A stretch of 64,000 bases of DNA from Candidatus Babeliales bacterium (lineage in GTDB: Bacteria; Babelota; Babeliae; Babelales; Chromulinivoraceae): NCBI GenBank assembly GCA_041660205.1, contig JBAZWT010000003.1, positions 44,556 to 108,555 of the forward strand, given 5' to 3'. The translations under genes were made by a program, and so were the position numbers. The notes under the pieces were generated by a model that saw only the letters and a program-made list of their open reading frames with translations, ran no database searches and was not told the origin of the DNA. This document shows, in pieces, positions 43,355-52,530 of this stretch; positions within the stretch are counted from its first letter, which is position 1, and every line of letters starts with the position of its first letter.

Positions 43355-44128
43355 TTATGAACTAAATTCATCATCATTTTCTGTTGAACGATGTGAGCAA
43401 GTACTAGCACGTCCACTCGGAAAAGAATCATCATCTTTCGAAAAAACATGTTGTGATTGCCTTGAATATTTTTCTACCAACAATCTTGCCAAAATTATTT
43501 CAACTTCTTGCATGAAAATAGAATTTTTAGCCAATGATCCACTTGATATGCATTCATGTTCTATAGCATAAATCTTTGTAACTAATTGTTTCGACTCAAG
43601 GCGTAAATTACCAAGATGATATTCTACTAATTCTAGTCTCTTTTCGGCAGCTGCTACGTGCTGCACAGCAATCGCAACACGAGAATGAATTCCACCAACA
43701 ACTTCGTTAACGTCTTGTACAAGCTTTTCAAAATCTAGCTTTATGTTATCTAATCGTGAAAGCTTAGAATCTATTTCAGTCCAAGATAATTCCAAATTTA
43801 ATTTCTTCATGTCTAGTTGCGAAAAATAAGTTTTAAATTCTTCTATCTCTTTAGCAAAACGTTGCTGCTCCAATACCGATACACGGCGTTCCATCTCTGC
43901 TAAGCGATTGAACTGACTATCTCGTAATTCGTCTACTATTTCACTTGAACCTTGAAAATATCTTACAGATAAAGAACTACCTGCTGATTTTCTTAAAGTT
44001 GCCCCAGAAGAAACATTTTCCATTTCTGAAGTTACTTGAGATAGTTCAGCACTAGAAGCATGTAATGTATTTTTTATTTCAACGATCCCTAAGCAGCATA
44101 AAATAATTATAAAAAGTTTCATTTTCAT
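43355..44128 (-). CDS. Exported coiled-coil protein
   Basis: 257 residues from ATG 44128 after AAAAAAGGAATTTAT. The signal peptide KLFIIILCCLGIVEIKNTLHAS is followed by a long coiled coil (MERRVSVLEQQRFAKEIEEF ... AEKRLELVEYHLGNLRLESK) and a Ser/His-rich, acidic C-terminus (STENDDEFSS). Probably forms an extended periplasmic or surface rod. No family recognised. Confidence 0.65.
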   Translation of the reverse strand: MKMKLFIIILCCLGIVEIKNTLHASSAELSQVTSEMENVSSGATLRKSAGSSLSVRYFQGSSEIVDELRDSQFNRLAEMERRVSVLEQQRFAKEIEEFKTYFSQLDMKKLNLELSWTEIDSKLSRLDNIKLDFEKLVQDVNEVVGGIHSRVAIAVQHVAAAEKRLELVEYHLGNLRLESKQLVTKIYAIEHECISSGSLAKNSIFMQEVEIILARLLVEKYSRQSQHVFSKDDDSFPSGRASTCSHRSTENDDEFSS

Positions 44129-44334
44129 ATAAATTCCTTTTTTCATTCGTTTGATTAAGACCATAAAGATTTACGGACAATTTATGACACTATTTCTATC
44201 ATAGTCAATCAACTAAACCTTCCAAGTCTCATTTTAAATTATCTATACCCTAAACCAAAACTCTTGATTTCATGATCAAAGCTATGCAAAACTATACATA
44301 CAAAGGGGTTTATCTAAATTAGGGGATAGTTTAT

Positions 44335-45360
44335 ATGATCATAAAAAAATTTTTTCTTACGTCACTATGCTGCTTAGCAGCCTTTTATTCGACAACGTAT
44401 AGCAGCTTGCGACAATTTTCGCAACCTACACCAAAACTTACAGGAGAAGCGCTAAAAGGTTTAACCCTGCAGCCACTTCGTCAAGAAGCTAGGACTGTAC
44501 AACTGCCACAAACTACAATACATCCTAAAACAATAAAACAAATGCAAGCAGAATTGATGCCAGGGCTACAGCCAGATCAGCCCTTATGGACAACCCAAAA
44601 ATTAAGACGCATTCGTATTGATCAACCGAAAATGAGTGATTTCTCACAAGATTTAGCATTGAAATGGCAACAACCAACTACAAAAATAAATTCCGAAAGC
44701 TCAGATCGAGGGTCAGCCGGGTCTCAAACAGGCATGTTTAGAGCTACTGCTCCACGATTAATGTCTCGACAGCAGGCCGCAAACATACTTGGTGTTTCTG
44801 AGTATGCATCTTTAAAAGATATACAATCTGCCTATATCCAAGCTGCAAAGAAAGCACATCCTGATGCTGGTGGTAGCAATGAGGCAATGAGAGAAGTTAT
44901 AGATGCTAGAGATCTTTTAAGCGGAAAAAGAGACGCAGACGAGCAACGCGAGCAAGAAGGTAAAGGCCCTAAAAAACCTTATTTCTCTACAAAAGCTAAA
45001 CTTGTTGCTGGAGCCGTAGGAACCACTGCTGCTACTAGAATTGGCATAGCAGCTAAAGAGATACATGAAGACTGGGTTGATAGACGTGAAAGAACAGAAA
45101 GAAAAAAACTCGAAGATTTAAAGCCACGTAACCGTCCAGAAAATATGACGGATGATCAGCTCAAAGAAGAAAAATATGATTCAGGTCATACATTTAAGCA
45201 TTATATCTTGGGCTATGATCATACTGATTATACACACGAATATGCTAAGCAACGATTAGCCCAGTTAAATGCAGAATTGGCAAAACGTCATGCAACACAA
45301 GAGGAGCAGCGTACACATGAAAGAGCTACTACCTACGAAGAGTGGGCTAACCGAGGCTAA
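44335..45360 (+). CDS. Exported J-domain protein
   Basis: 341 residues. The signal peptide (IKKFFLTSLCCLAAFYSTTY) is followed by a Pro/Gln-rich linker to about residue 140, then a J-domain (AANILGVSEYASLKDIQSAY) with the invariant His-Pro-Asp at 175-177 (KKAHPDAGGSNEAM). A short Ala-rich stretch (KLVAGAVGTTAATRIGIAAK) could span a membrane. The C-terminus is charged. J-domains stimulate Hsp70 ATPase, and bacteria normally have no periplasmic Hsp70. An anchored or secreted form therefore suggests action on host Hsp70 or at the envelope; this is inference. Confidence 0.78.
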   Translation: MIIKKFFLTSLCCLAAFYSTTYSSLRQFSQPTPKLTGEALKGLTLQPLRQEARTVQLPQTTIHPKTIKQMQAELMPGLQPDQPLWTTQKLRRIRIDQPKMSDFSQDLALKWQQPTTKINSESSDRGSAGSQTGMFRATAPRLMSRQQAANILGVSEYASLKDIQSAYIQAAKKAHPDAGGSNEAMREVIDARDLLSGKRDADEQREQEGKGPKKPYFSTKAKLVAGAVGTTAATRIGIAAKEIHEDWVDRRERTERKKLEDLKPRNRPENMTDDQLKEEKYDSGHTFKHYILGYDHTDYTHEYAKQRLAQLNAELAKRHATQEEQRTHERATTYEEWANRG

Positions 45361-45398
45361 CTTTTATATTGGCACGCTACATTAAAAAAATTACATAA

Positions 45399-45437
45399 AA
45401 ATAAAGTCACTCAAAATGCTTGAGTGACTTTATTTTT
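45399..45437. terminator. Bidirectional terminator
   Basis: AAATAAAGTCACTCA pairs with TGAGTGACTTTATTT around AAATGCT, between convergent genes. Confidence 0.9.
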
Positions 45438-45460
45438 AAAAAACTATTTTTAATGAAGCG

Positions 45461-46033
45461 TTATTTTTTTCGTTTATACAATCTTAAACCAACAAACATC
45501 AGTCCAGCAAAAACAGATAATAATGCTGCAACAAACAACATTAAATTGTTTTTATTGAAAGAAATTTTATTGCTGTCGAGCGAGTTTAATTGATGTTCAT
45601 GCGTCAATTTTTCTAATTTTTGTTGATGCTTTAACTCTTCAAATTCTTTTTGCGCATTTCTTTGACGATGTGCTTCTTTTTCTCGTTCAATGTTTCTTAC
45701 TACAGCTTGAAAGCCACCGTCTGTTTCAACTGCCATTTTAGCATACACCTTTGCTTGCGCGCGGTCATAACCAAGGTCTTGAAACATCTTAGTATATTCT
45801 GCGATTTGTCTATGATGTGCATTAAGACCAACTAAAGCCGCAATTCCACAGCCTAGTCCTACACCAATTACTTCAGCAGCAGATGGCTCATGATAAACCA
45901 CATGCCTGTAAACTACTGGTTCATGGTACACAACAACCGGCACTTCTCTGTAAAAGAAAGGATATGGTAATGCCTGATGTGCGCTCAATAACGATAGAAT
46001 CGAAAGAAATGTAAATTTTGTAATATTTTTCAT
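45461..46033 (-). CDS. Exported protein with C-terminal membrane anchor
   Basis: 190 residues. The signal peptide ITKFTFLSILSLLSAHQALP is followed by a Tyr/His/Val-rich repeat (REVPVVVYHEPVVYRHVVYHEP). Then come a Gly-rich hydrophobic segment (VIGVGLGCGIAALVGLNA) and a charged coiled coil (FEELKHQQKLEKLTHEHQL). The C-terminal span (LMLFVAALLSVFAGLMFVGL) ends in RLYKRKK. AAAGGGGGATTT is the ribosome site. It could link membrane and periplasm; no family recognised. Confidence 0.65.
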   Translation of the reverse strand: MKNITKFTFLSILSLLSAHQALPYPFFYREVPVVVYHEPVVYRHVVYHEPSAAEVIGVGLGCGIAALVGLNAHHRQIAEYTKMFQDLGYDRAQAKVYAKMAVETDGGFQAVVRNIEREKEAHRQRNAQKEFEELKHQQKLEKLTHEHQLNSLDSNKISFNKNNLMLFVAALLSVFAGLMFVGLRLYKRKK

Positions 46034-46122
46034 AAAATCCCCCTTTAATATTGATATATTCTATACAAAAAGGGTATCATATAAGCCAAAAACACACAAA
46101 GGGGTTGGGGTCTTTTATGCTG

Positions 46123-48129
46123 CTAAAACGAATTCTTTGCTTTTGACAATTCAGAAATAGGCAGCGTAAAAGCATCAACAAAATTACTGTGTTTTTTTAA
46201 TCGAGGCTGAATTTTTAATACCAATTCAGCTACAGGAACAGATTTAGAAACATTTGGAGGCGTTGTTTGTAATTCTTGCAATTGTCTTACGAGTTCATCT
46301 TTTTCACGCTGTAATTCATCTTTTTCACGCTGCATAGTACGTATTAAATCAAGTTCACGATCCATTGTTCGTCGTGCTGCAAAAGTCCAATCTTTTTGTT
46401 TTGCCATTTTTAATTGATCAATACCTAAATCTTCTTGTTGCTGTAAATTAGTACGCTCCAATGTCGACTCAGACAACAGTTCTTTTATTTCTTGCAAGCA
46501 TCTTGCCCTTGCCAAGCATCTTTTTTTTATAACTTTTCTAGCTTCTGCTTGCTGTTCTGCTTCAAAAAATCTTTTAGCTGACTCTCTATTTGCAGCAACT
46601 ATAAACGCAAGAGCTTTCTGTTCTTTTTCTTTTTCTATTGAAGCTGCTACCTCAATGTCCAAATCTCGTAAAAGCTGATCTGATAGATAATTTTTTTGTT
46701 CTATCATTTCTTTCTCAAAAGCTATTTTTTGCAAAAATTGTTTTTGAGAAAGCAGGAATTGTTCACATTCTTGAGCAATTTGGTCTCGTCCAAGATCGCA
46801 TGCTTTAACAACAGCTTTACGCTCTGAAGCAATCTTTATTTGCCATAAACGATCTGCTTTCTGCATCTCTTCAACTAACAATTTTTGCTGAAACTCATTT
46901 TGTAATTTTTTTTGATTTTCAATGTACGCTTGAACATCTTGCTGTATTTTATGATCCATAAAATCAGACGCATCATCTAAAAAAACACATTTAAATGAAT
47001 TTACACAACCATTTTGATCTAAAACCACTGCTATAATATCTTTTTGATAACCATCGAAACAATGCTTTGCTATTTCATGATAGCTTTGCATTCCTTGTTC
47101 CCCCATCATGAGCTTATATGTTTGATTCCAATTCTTTATTATTATTGCTTCGACTTTCATGACAACCTGCTTTAAAAGATCTTTTTTAAAATCTATTAAT
47201 GCTAATTTACTCATATTTGGATTCAAAAAATTCTGTAATTTAATCTGTTCCATATGTATCGCTAATTCATTAAATAGAGGTTCTAAAATAAACTCACTAT
47301 CCTTTTCTTTTAAAAGTTTTGCCAACTCTACTTTGGCCCACATAGGCACTACAAGAGCTGAATGTGTTGCTACTGTTGCAACAGTAGATTGCATAACTGT
47401 TTCTGATGATTGTGCGGCCTGTAACCCTTGTGAGAGTAATGATGCAGGCATATCAACATTTATAACTGAAAAACCCTTTGCTCCATTTGTTTGACCTCTC
47501 AAGTATGAATTTTCAACTAATGAAACAAGGGTGTTCACAAACGAATCACCTACAACACTATGACGCTTAAAAGGTTCTTGCTGAACCAACGTATCAGAAA
47601 CTGAAGTACCTGAAGCAAGTGGTTCAGTTTGTGGCGATTGTTCAAATGTCTGAACAGCTTGCTTTATAACTTGATCGATATAACTAAATAAAGCTTTTTC
47701 ATTGATGGCACAAATACCTTCATTAAAAAAACATTCTTCAGGAAACTGATAGGAGATATCTTGAATCAATTGGTAATATTGATTAACTGCATCTTTACCC
47801 AATTTTTCTTCATAAGTCACATTCCATAATATTTCAAAGCGATTAAATAAACGCTTCAAAATATTTGCAACTTCTTTCTCCTGATTTGTTCCAGGAATTC
47901 GACCTGCTTGTGTCCAAGCTTTGAATGCTTCCAACCCTATTTTTTTAGAGAGCTTAAGCATACTCTGGTTTTTTATACTCTCTGATGGCGTGTAAGGCAA
48001 TGCATTTACTAGCGATTCTAATACAGCAACTCTAGCTTGATAATAATTCTCTCCTAATTTTTGCGCCTGCGAACAGTGACTTACGCTACTCGCCATGAAT
48101 ATAAAAAATGATAAAAATAGTAAAAACAT
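46123..48129 (-). CDS. Large exported coiled-coil protein
   Basis: 668 residues. The signal peptide FLLFLSFFIFMASSVSHC is followed by a helical N-terminal half with no repeats and a coiled coil from about residue 400 to 640. The latter is rich in Glu, Gln, Lys and Arg (EQKALAFIVAANRESAKRFF, QREKDELQREKDELVRQLQE). A tandem seven-residue repeat (QREKDEL) appears near residue 610. Length and composition suggest a structural or effector protein. AAAGGGG precedes the ATG. No family recognised. Confidence 0.7.
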   Translation of the reverse strand: MFLLFLSFFIFMASSVSHCSQAQKLGENYYQARVAVLESLVNALPYTPSESIKNQSMLKLSKKIGLEAFKAWTQAGRIPGTNQEKEVANILKRLFNRFEILWNVTYEEKLGKDAVNQYYQLIQDISYQFPEECFFNEGICAINEKALFSYIDQVIKQAVQTFEQSPQTEPLASGTSVSDTLVQQEPFKRHSVVGDSFVNTLVSLVENSYLRGQTNGAKGFSVINVDMPASLLSQGLQAAQSSETVMQSTVATVATHSALVVPMWAKVELAKLLKEKDSEFILEPLFNELAIHMEQIKLQNFLNPNMSKLALIDFKKDLLKQVVMKVEAIIIKNWNQTYKLMMGEQGMQSYHEIAKHCFDGYQKDIIAVVLDQNGCVNSFKCVFLDDASDFMDHKIQQDVQAYIENQKKLQNEFQQKLLVEEMQKADRLWQIKIASERKAVVKACDLGRDQIAQECEQFLLSQKQFLQKIAFEKEMIEQKNYLSDQLLRDLDIEVAASIEKEKEQKALAFIVAANRESAKRFFEAEQQAEARKVIKKRCLARARCLQEIKELLSESTLERTNLQQQEDLGIDQLKMAKQKDWTFAARRTMDRELDLIRTMQREKDELQREKDELVRQLQELQTTPPNVSKSVPVAELVLKIQPRLKKHSNFVDAFTLPISELSKAKNSF

Positions 48130-48469
48130 AAAACCCCTTTTTCAAAATTAAATTTTACAAGCAAACAAACTATATTTTAATATATTATTTTAATCACGTT
48201 ACCAAAAGAAATTTAGAAGTCACGCATATTTCTTTATCTCATTATATTGCAGCAGTGCACTTTTTCACCTGTTGAATTTAGATTTTGATTCTATCAAGAC
48301 TGTAAACATTGCTAAAATTTTACAACCTTTCACAAGTGTTCATATTTTTCTCTAAACTTTGTAAGCTAATTTTTATCATCATTGTTTCAATCTGCAACGA
48401 CTTGTTTAATTTTTTTTCAATTAATAGTACACTACATCGTATGTTATTATCATTTTTTAGGTGGTTTTT
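48130..48469. other. Divergent intergenic region
   Basis: 340 bases between two divergent exported-protein genes, very AT-rich and presumably holding both promoters. I see no hairpin, tRNA or convincing frame. Confidence 0.35.
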
Positions 48470-49138
48470 ATGTTAATTCTATTTCTTATGATTTCTTTGT
48501 TTCATGGCGTTACTCTTGGATCTGAGCAAGGTTTTTTTGCTCAAGAATTACAGCAAAAAGGTTATGAACCTCATGAAGTTAGTTGCTTAAACCAAATATT
48601 TACAAAGCTGTTGCTTGAGACACCAAGATCACAATATTTTTCATCACCATTACCCACAGACATTATTAAAACAAAAAATACGACATATCTGTTGGCTGAA
48701 GTTATTGCTAAAGCTTGGAATGAAGACATCGAAAAACGCTTTGGCCTGAACAAAGCCAAATTTTATGAAATAGTTGGCAATGCTAATTTACAAGCAATTG
48801 ACTCTTCTATGTTTGTTTCTCAGGGTTTTAAACCAAGATCTCTAAATAGTACATTTGTCAGAAACTATGATGAACATGCAGAGTTGTGTGGCCTTGTTGA
48901 TGCTATTATCACTGCAGAAATGCAATGGCATGAGCAAACAATGCGTTTGAAATTTTCATCAAAACGCAGCTGCTCAGATCTACCAATGAAAATAGTATTG
49001 CCTAGTGGTAGATATCATTGGAATCCATACTCAGCATCAGCACGTTTTAACACTCCAAAATATCTTCCTTCTCAAGCACCAACTCCTTACTATTCATATT
49101 CAAGTTCAGATGTAGGCTCTGACTCAGAAGGAAACTAA
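48470..49138 (+). CDS. Exported protein with Ser/Tyr-rich tail
   Basis: 222 residues from ATG 48470, five bases after AGGTGG; a GTG at 48461 overlaps that site and is less likely. The short signal peptide LILFLMISLFHGVTLG precedes a helical body (AQELQQKGYEPHEVSCLNQI, LAEVIAKAWNEDIEKRFGLN) and a C-terminal low-complexity tail (APTPYYSYSSSDVGSDSEGN). No family recognised. Confidence 0.65.
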   Translation: MLILFLMISLFHGVTLGSEQGFFAQELQQKGYEPHEVSCLNQIFTKLLLETPRSQYFSSPLPTDIIKTKNTTYLLAEVIAKAWNEDIEKRFGLNKAKFYEIVGNANLQAIDSSMFVSQGFKPRSLNSTFVRNYDEHAELCGLVDAIITAEMQWHEQTMRLKFSSKRSCSDLPMKIVLPSGRYHWNPYSASARFNTPKYLPSQAPTPYYSYSSSDVGSDSEGN

Positions 49139-49212
49139 ATAATTACTGTTCAAACATAAAAAAATCCACTTAAGTGACCTACGCAAATTCTACTGTGCAC
49201 AGGTTAAAGACA

Positions 49213-49266
49213 TAAAAAAAGACACTCGAGAAACCTATAGTATAGGTTTCTCGAGTGTCTTTTAAT
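49213..49266. terminator. Long-stem bidirectional terminator
   Basis: GACACTCGAGAAACCTATA is perfectly inverted as TATAGGTTTCTCGAGTGTC with one base between. A and T runs lie outside. It separates convergent genes. Confidence 0.92.
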
Positions 49267-49287
49267 TTCTAAAAAGAATTAGACTTT

Positions 49288-49650
49288 TTAGTCTTGTTCT
49301 TCTTCATTACATTCGTCGCCGCAATCTTCGTCGCATTCTTCGCCGTCGCAATCATCTTCTTCAAGCATTGAAGCAAGATCAGCTTCATACTCTGCACGAT
49401 CAGCAGCAACGCGTTGATCAACCATTTCTTGGAAAGTTACTTTAGTACCATCTTCAAGAAATAGTTCTTTGCCTTCAAGCAATTCTTGCGCAAGTTCAAT
49501 AGTAATTGCCATTCTGTCGAATTCTTCCATCGGTACAATTACTGATACAGGAAGACCGCCTTGCATAACAATCTGTAAATCATCAGCTGGGTTGAAAACT
49601 GTATCTTTTTCGTCTTGCTCTAAAACTGTGTTTTTATCATTTTGTGTCAT
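49288..49650 (-). CDS. Acidic protein with Phd-like core and Cys/acidic tail
   Basis: 120 residues, strongly acidic, cytosolic. The core GGLPVSVIVPMEEFDRMAIT resembles the substrate-blocking sheet of Phd/YefM antitoxins, though no toxin gene is adjacent. The last 25 residues (EEDDCDGEECDEDCGDECNE) alternate acidic residues with four cysteines, suggesting metal binding. An AGGGGTCC-like region precedes the ATG. The Phd similarity is short and may be chance. Confidence 0.6.
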   Translation of the reverse strand: MTQNDKNTVLEQDEKDTVFNPADDLQIVMQGGLPVSVIVPMEEFDRMAITIELAQELLEGKELFLEDGTKVTFQEMVDQRVAADRAEYEADLASMLEEDDCDGEECDEDCGDECNEEEQD

Positions 49651-49833
49651 AAAGGGACCCCTACGGTTTAAATTAAAAATGTAACCTTAATACTTATTTC
49701 TTATGTTTTAAGTATATCAAAGCCATGGTTTTTTACAAAGGGGGTATTAGCGCCTTAGTCGCCTGATTTTAATTAAATTTTTACAAATACGGGTATTTGT
49801 GGCTGTAAATACTGGTATGGCCCTTTAATAAAT

Positions 49834-51189
49834 CTAATCTAGATCAAAGGACTGCAAATGCTTTGGAATGACCACAGACCAACCAAATCGCTCTTCTATT
49901 TTCTTTTGCAGCGACTCACTGGCCTCTAGCTCTCCATGCGTTAAAAACACCTTTTTAATACCCTGATTAAAAGAGCTCAACCACTCCAAAATTTCCTCAT
50001 AATCGGCATGCGCTGAAAAACTATTTATTATTTTTATTGTTGCATGAACCATATACCATCGGTCATCTATTTTTATTTTATCTGCACCCTCAACTAAAGC
50101 TCGTCCTGTAGTGCCTTCTGCTTGAAACCCAACAAAAAGGATGGTATTTTTTGCGTCAAAGATAAAATGTTTAAAATGATGCAATACCCGACCACCATCT
50201 GCCATACCACTGCCTGCGATAATGATTGCAGAGCCTGCAACATGATCAATGAGCTTGGACTGCTCTACCGTAGATATATAGGTAGCAATACTAAAGACCT
50301 CACTGCATAACTTTGATGATAATGTGTGCTCATCAAGAAAAACACTAAATAAATTAGTAACTTTTGTAGCCATAGGACTATCTAAAAAAATAGGAATTTC
50401 TGGAATTATATTTTTCTGTCTTAACTGGTATAAACAATACAGAATCGTTTGAGTTCGTTCTACTGCAAAGGACGGTATTATAAGCACACCTTTTTTCGCT
50501 ATTGTTTGATTTACTACTTCACCTAACTCCTTTATAGGATCCTCTTGCCCGTGAAGTTTATCACCATAGGTTGATTCAAGAACTAAAAAATCAGTTTGTT
50601 TTAGATGAGGAGGTGCTTTCGTTATGAGCTGATGAGGACGTCCAAGGTCCCCAGAAAAAGTAAGCGTTTCTTTGCCGTCAGATATAACAACAAATGATGA
50701 TCCTAGAATATGAAATGACTGAATCAGTTTAACTTTTAAGCTGCCAAGAGCAAAAACAGTTTCATAGGGTACGGTTCGAAAAAATGTAAGTGCTTTTTCG
50801 GCGTCTTTTACAGTATATAAAGGTTCTGCAGAAAAGTGGTGTAAGGAGCTAGCCTTGTGAGCTCTTTTTGCATCTTCTTCTTGTATATTTCCACTATCTT
50901 TCAGTAAAATAGCACATAATTCATAGGTTGGTTTTGAACAATATACTTTCCCTTTAAATCCTTTTTTAATCAGTACTGGTATATATCCAGTATGATCCAT
51001 ATGGCCGTGAGTTAGTACTACAGCATCAATACTACTCGGATCTATTGGCAACGCATCCCAATTACGCTTTTCAATTTCTTTTTCGCCCTGAAACAAACCG
51101 CAATCAACTAAAATTTTTGTACTATCATGCTCAACAAGGTATTTTGATCCTGTTACTTCACGAGTTGCACCCAAAAAAGTTATTTTCAT
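49834..51189 (-). CDS. Beta-CASP metallo-beta-lactamase-fold RNA nuclease
   Basis: 451 residues. The N-terminal MBL domain (MKITFLGATREVTGSKYLVE) has HGHMDH (H61, H63, D65, H66). The beta-CASP insertion starts with LVLESTYGDKLHG (motif A region), followed by IPSFAVERTQTILY, SPMATKVT, IIAGSGMADGGRVLHH, NSFSAHADYEEI and FLTHGE. These match the bacterial CPSF73/YsiF-type exonuclease family acting on RNA. It stands alone with no RNase J features. Confidence 0.92.
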   Translation of the reverse strand: MKITFLGATREVTGSKYLVEHDSTKILVDCGLFQGEKEIEKRNWDALPIDPSSIDAVVLTHGHMDHTGYIPVLIKKGFKGKVYCSKPTYELCAILLKDSGNIQEEDAKRAHKASSLHHFSAEPLYTVKDAEKALTFFRTVPYETVFALGSLKVKLIQSFHILGSSFVVISDGKETLTFSGDLGRPHQLITKAPPHLKQTDFLVLESTYGDKLHGQEDPIKELGEVVNQTIAKKGVLIIPSFAVERTQTILYCLYQLRQKNIIPEIPIFLDSPMATKVTNLFSVFLDEHTLSSKLCSEVFSIATYISTVEQSKLIDHVAGSAIIIAGSGMADGGRVLHHFKHFIFDAKNTILFVGFQAEGTTGRALVEGADKIKIDDRWYMVHATIKIINSFSAHADYEEILEWLSSFNQGIKKVFLTHGELEASESLQKKIEERFGWSVVIPKHLQSFDLD

Positions 51190-51311
51190 TTTTTAACCCT
51201 ACTCTCTCGTATCAAAATAATTTCTAACTTTGATATATAAAAAATATGAGCAAAAAACAAATTCTCTTATGTGTATTCTGAGTTCAAAAAAAATTTACTA
51301 TAAAAGTTATT

Positions 51312-51372
51312 CTAAAAGTTTTGAGGAAATCATTAAATCTCTATTAATGATTTCCTCAAAACTTTTTATAAG
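51312..51372 (-). terminator. Terminator of the copper-storage-like gene
   Basis: AAAAGTTTTGAGGAAATCATTAA pairs with an almost perfect inverse ending at 51365; the stem is about 20 bases. It lies directly downstream of the gene at 51383-51763. Confidence 0.8.
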
Positions 51373-51382
51373 CATCAATTAA

Positions 51383-51763
51383 TTATGCACATGCCTTTTC
51401 AACGCAATCATCGCAACTTTTCATACAATCGCGACACGCTTGCGCACAATCTGCACAAACAATCTTAGCATCTTCGTCGCTACCTGCTCCTAAGCACACA
51501 TCAACACATGCTGTAGATTTTTCTATAGCTTTTTCACATGCTCGCATAGTTGCATGACAAGCAGTAGAACAAATCGTATTAGTGCATTCTTTGATATGGT
51601 CTTTAAAAACAACAACCATATTTTTAGCAACTTGGATAACTTCTTGAGCTGGTTTTATACAATGATGTTTTGGAACTAGATCTCTTACATACTCATCGCA
51701 CTTTTCAGCACATTCTGTTAACAACGGAATGAGATGTCGACAATCAGCCTTAACTTCTATCAT
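51383..51763 (-). CDS. Cytosolic copper-storage-like four-helix-bundle protein
   Basis: 126 residues with 17 cysteines and no signal peptide. Cysteines follow the CxxxC and CxxC pattern of DUF326/Csp proteins: CAEKC (18-22), CSTAC (65-69), CVDVC (86-90), and CADCAQACRDCMKSCDDC (103-120). In Csp proteins such cysteines line a four-helix bundle and hold many Cu(I) ions. The lack of a signal peptide suggests the Csp3 (cytosolic) form. It complements the exported cysteine-ladder protein 9 kb away. AAAGGAGATTTTC is its ribosome site. Confidence 0.85.
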   Translation of the reverse strand: MIEVKADCRHLIPLLTECAEKCDEYVRDLVPKHHCIKPAQEVIQVAKNMVVVFKDHIKECTNTICSTACHATMRACEKAIEKSTACVDVCLGAGSDEDAKIVCADCAQACRDCMKSCDDCVEKACA

Positions 51764-51926
51764 GAAAATCTCCTTTTTTTTGAAAAATTTTACTAACCCA
51801 AACCTAAATCACATAATTTTTTTGTCAATTTACTTAAAAAGTTTAAACAAAATCAACGGTCGAACGTACTAACTTAAAGATATTCTGACATCAGACGGTC
51901 TAAACTGGTTGAGTAAATTTTTATTT

Positions 51927-52514
51927 TTAAAATGCTAACTCAAATCCGGCTCTCAAATCTAATCCTCCAACATCAATTTTCGTATTGCCCAAAAATTGTC
52001 GTGGAAAAAGATAACGGAAAGCTGTTGTAATTTTCAAATGATTACAAATTGGATAATTTAAACCTAGCTCAACTTCTCCAATACCTTTAAGCATTTTTAT
52101 TTTTTCAAGTTGACTTTTTTCTCTCATCCAAATAATTCCACCACCAAGTGATGCATAAAATTCTAAGTTGTTTTTAAAGATCAATAATCTTCGCACGGTA
52201 AACGTAAGTGGTATTTCTTCCAACTTGGTACAAAAATTTAAAAATGTAGTTCTTCCTTTTGCTCGCCAATAACTTGTTTTAACACCAATACCCCAAAAAT
52301 CCCATGGATAATAAACAAAATCACCAGTTATAATATTAACCATGCCAAGACCATAAACATCTTTAAATCGACAATCATTTTTAAAAACATACCCAGCAGA
52401 AAAAGCTGAACTAAATCGTGGACTTTCTACATCAGCTAATTTTTGATGAGCAATAACTTTCATGCTCGATATAGATAGATATGAACAGATAAAGAACCAT
52501 ATTATTTTTTTCAT
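51927..52514 (-). CDS. Predicted outer-membrane beta-barrel protein
   Basis: 195 residues. The signal peptide KIIWFFICSYLSISSMKVIA is followed by alternating amphipathic strands rich in aromatic and Gly residues (FSSAFSAGYVFKND, FVYYPWDFWGIGVKTSYWRA, LEFYASLGGGIIWM). The C-terminal strand GLDLRAGFELAF ends in Phe, the BAM-recognition signal. It is small for a barrel (8 strands). It supports an outer membrane. Function unknown. Confidence 0.75.
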   Translation of the reverse strand: MKKIIWFFICSYLSISSMKVIAHQKLADVESPRFSSAFSAGYVFKNDCRFKDVYGLGMVNIITGDFVYYPWDFWGIGVKTSYWRAKGRTTFLNFCTKLEEIPLTFTVRRLLIFKNNLEFYASLGGGIIWMREKSQLEKIKMLKGIGEVELGLNYPICNHLKITTAFRYLFPRQFLGNTKIDVGGLDLRAGFELAF

Positions 52515-52530
52515 TTATTCATCTACTTTA

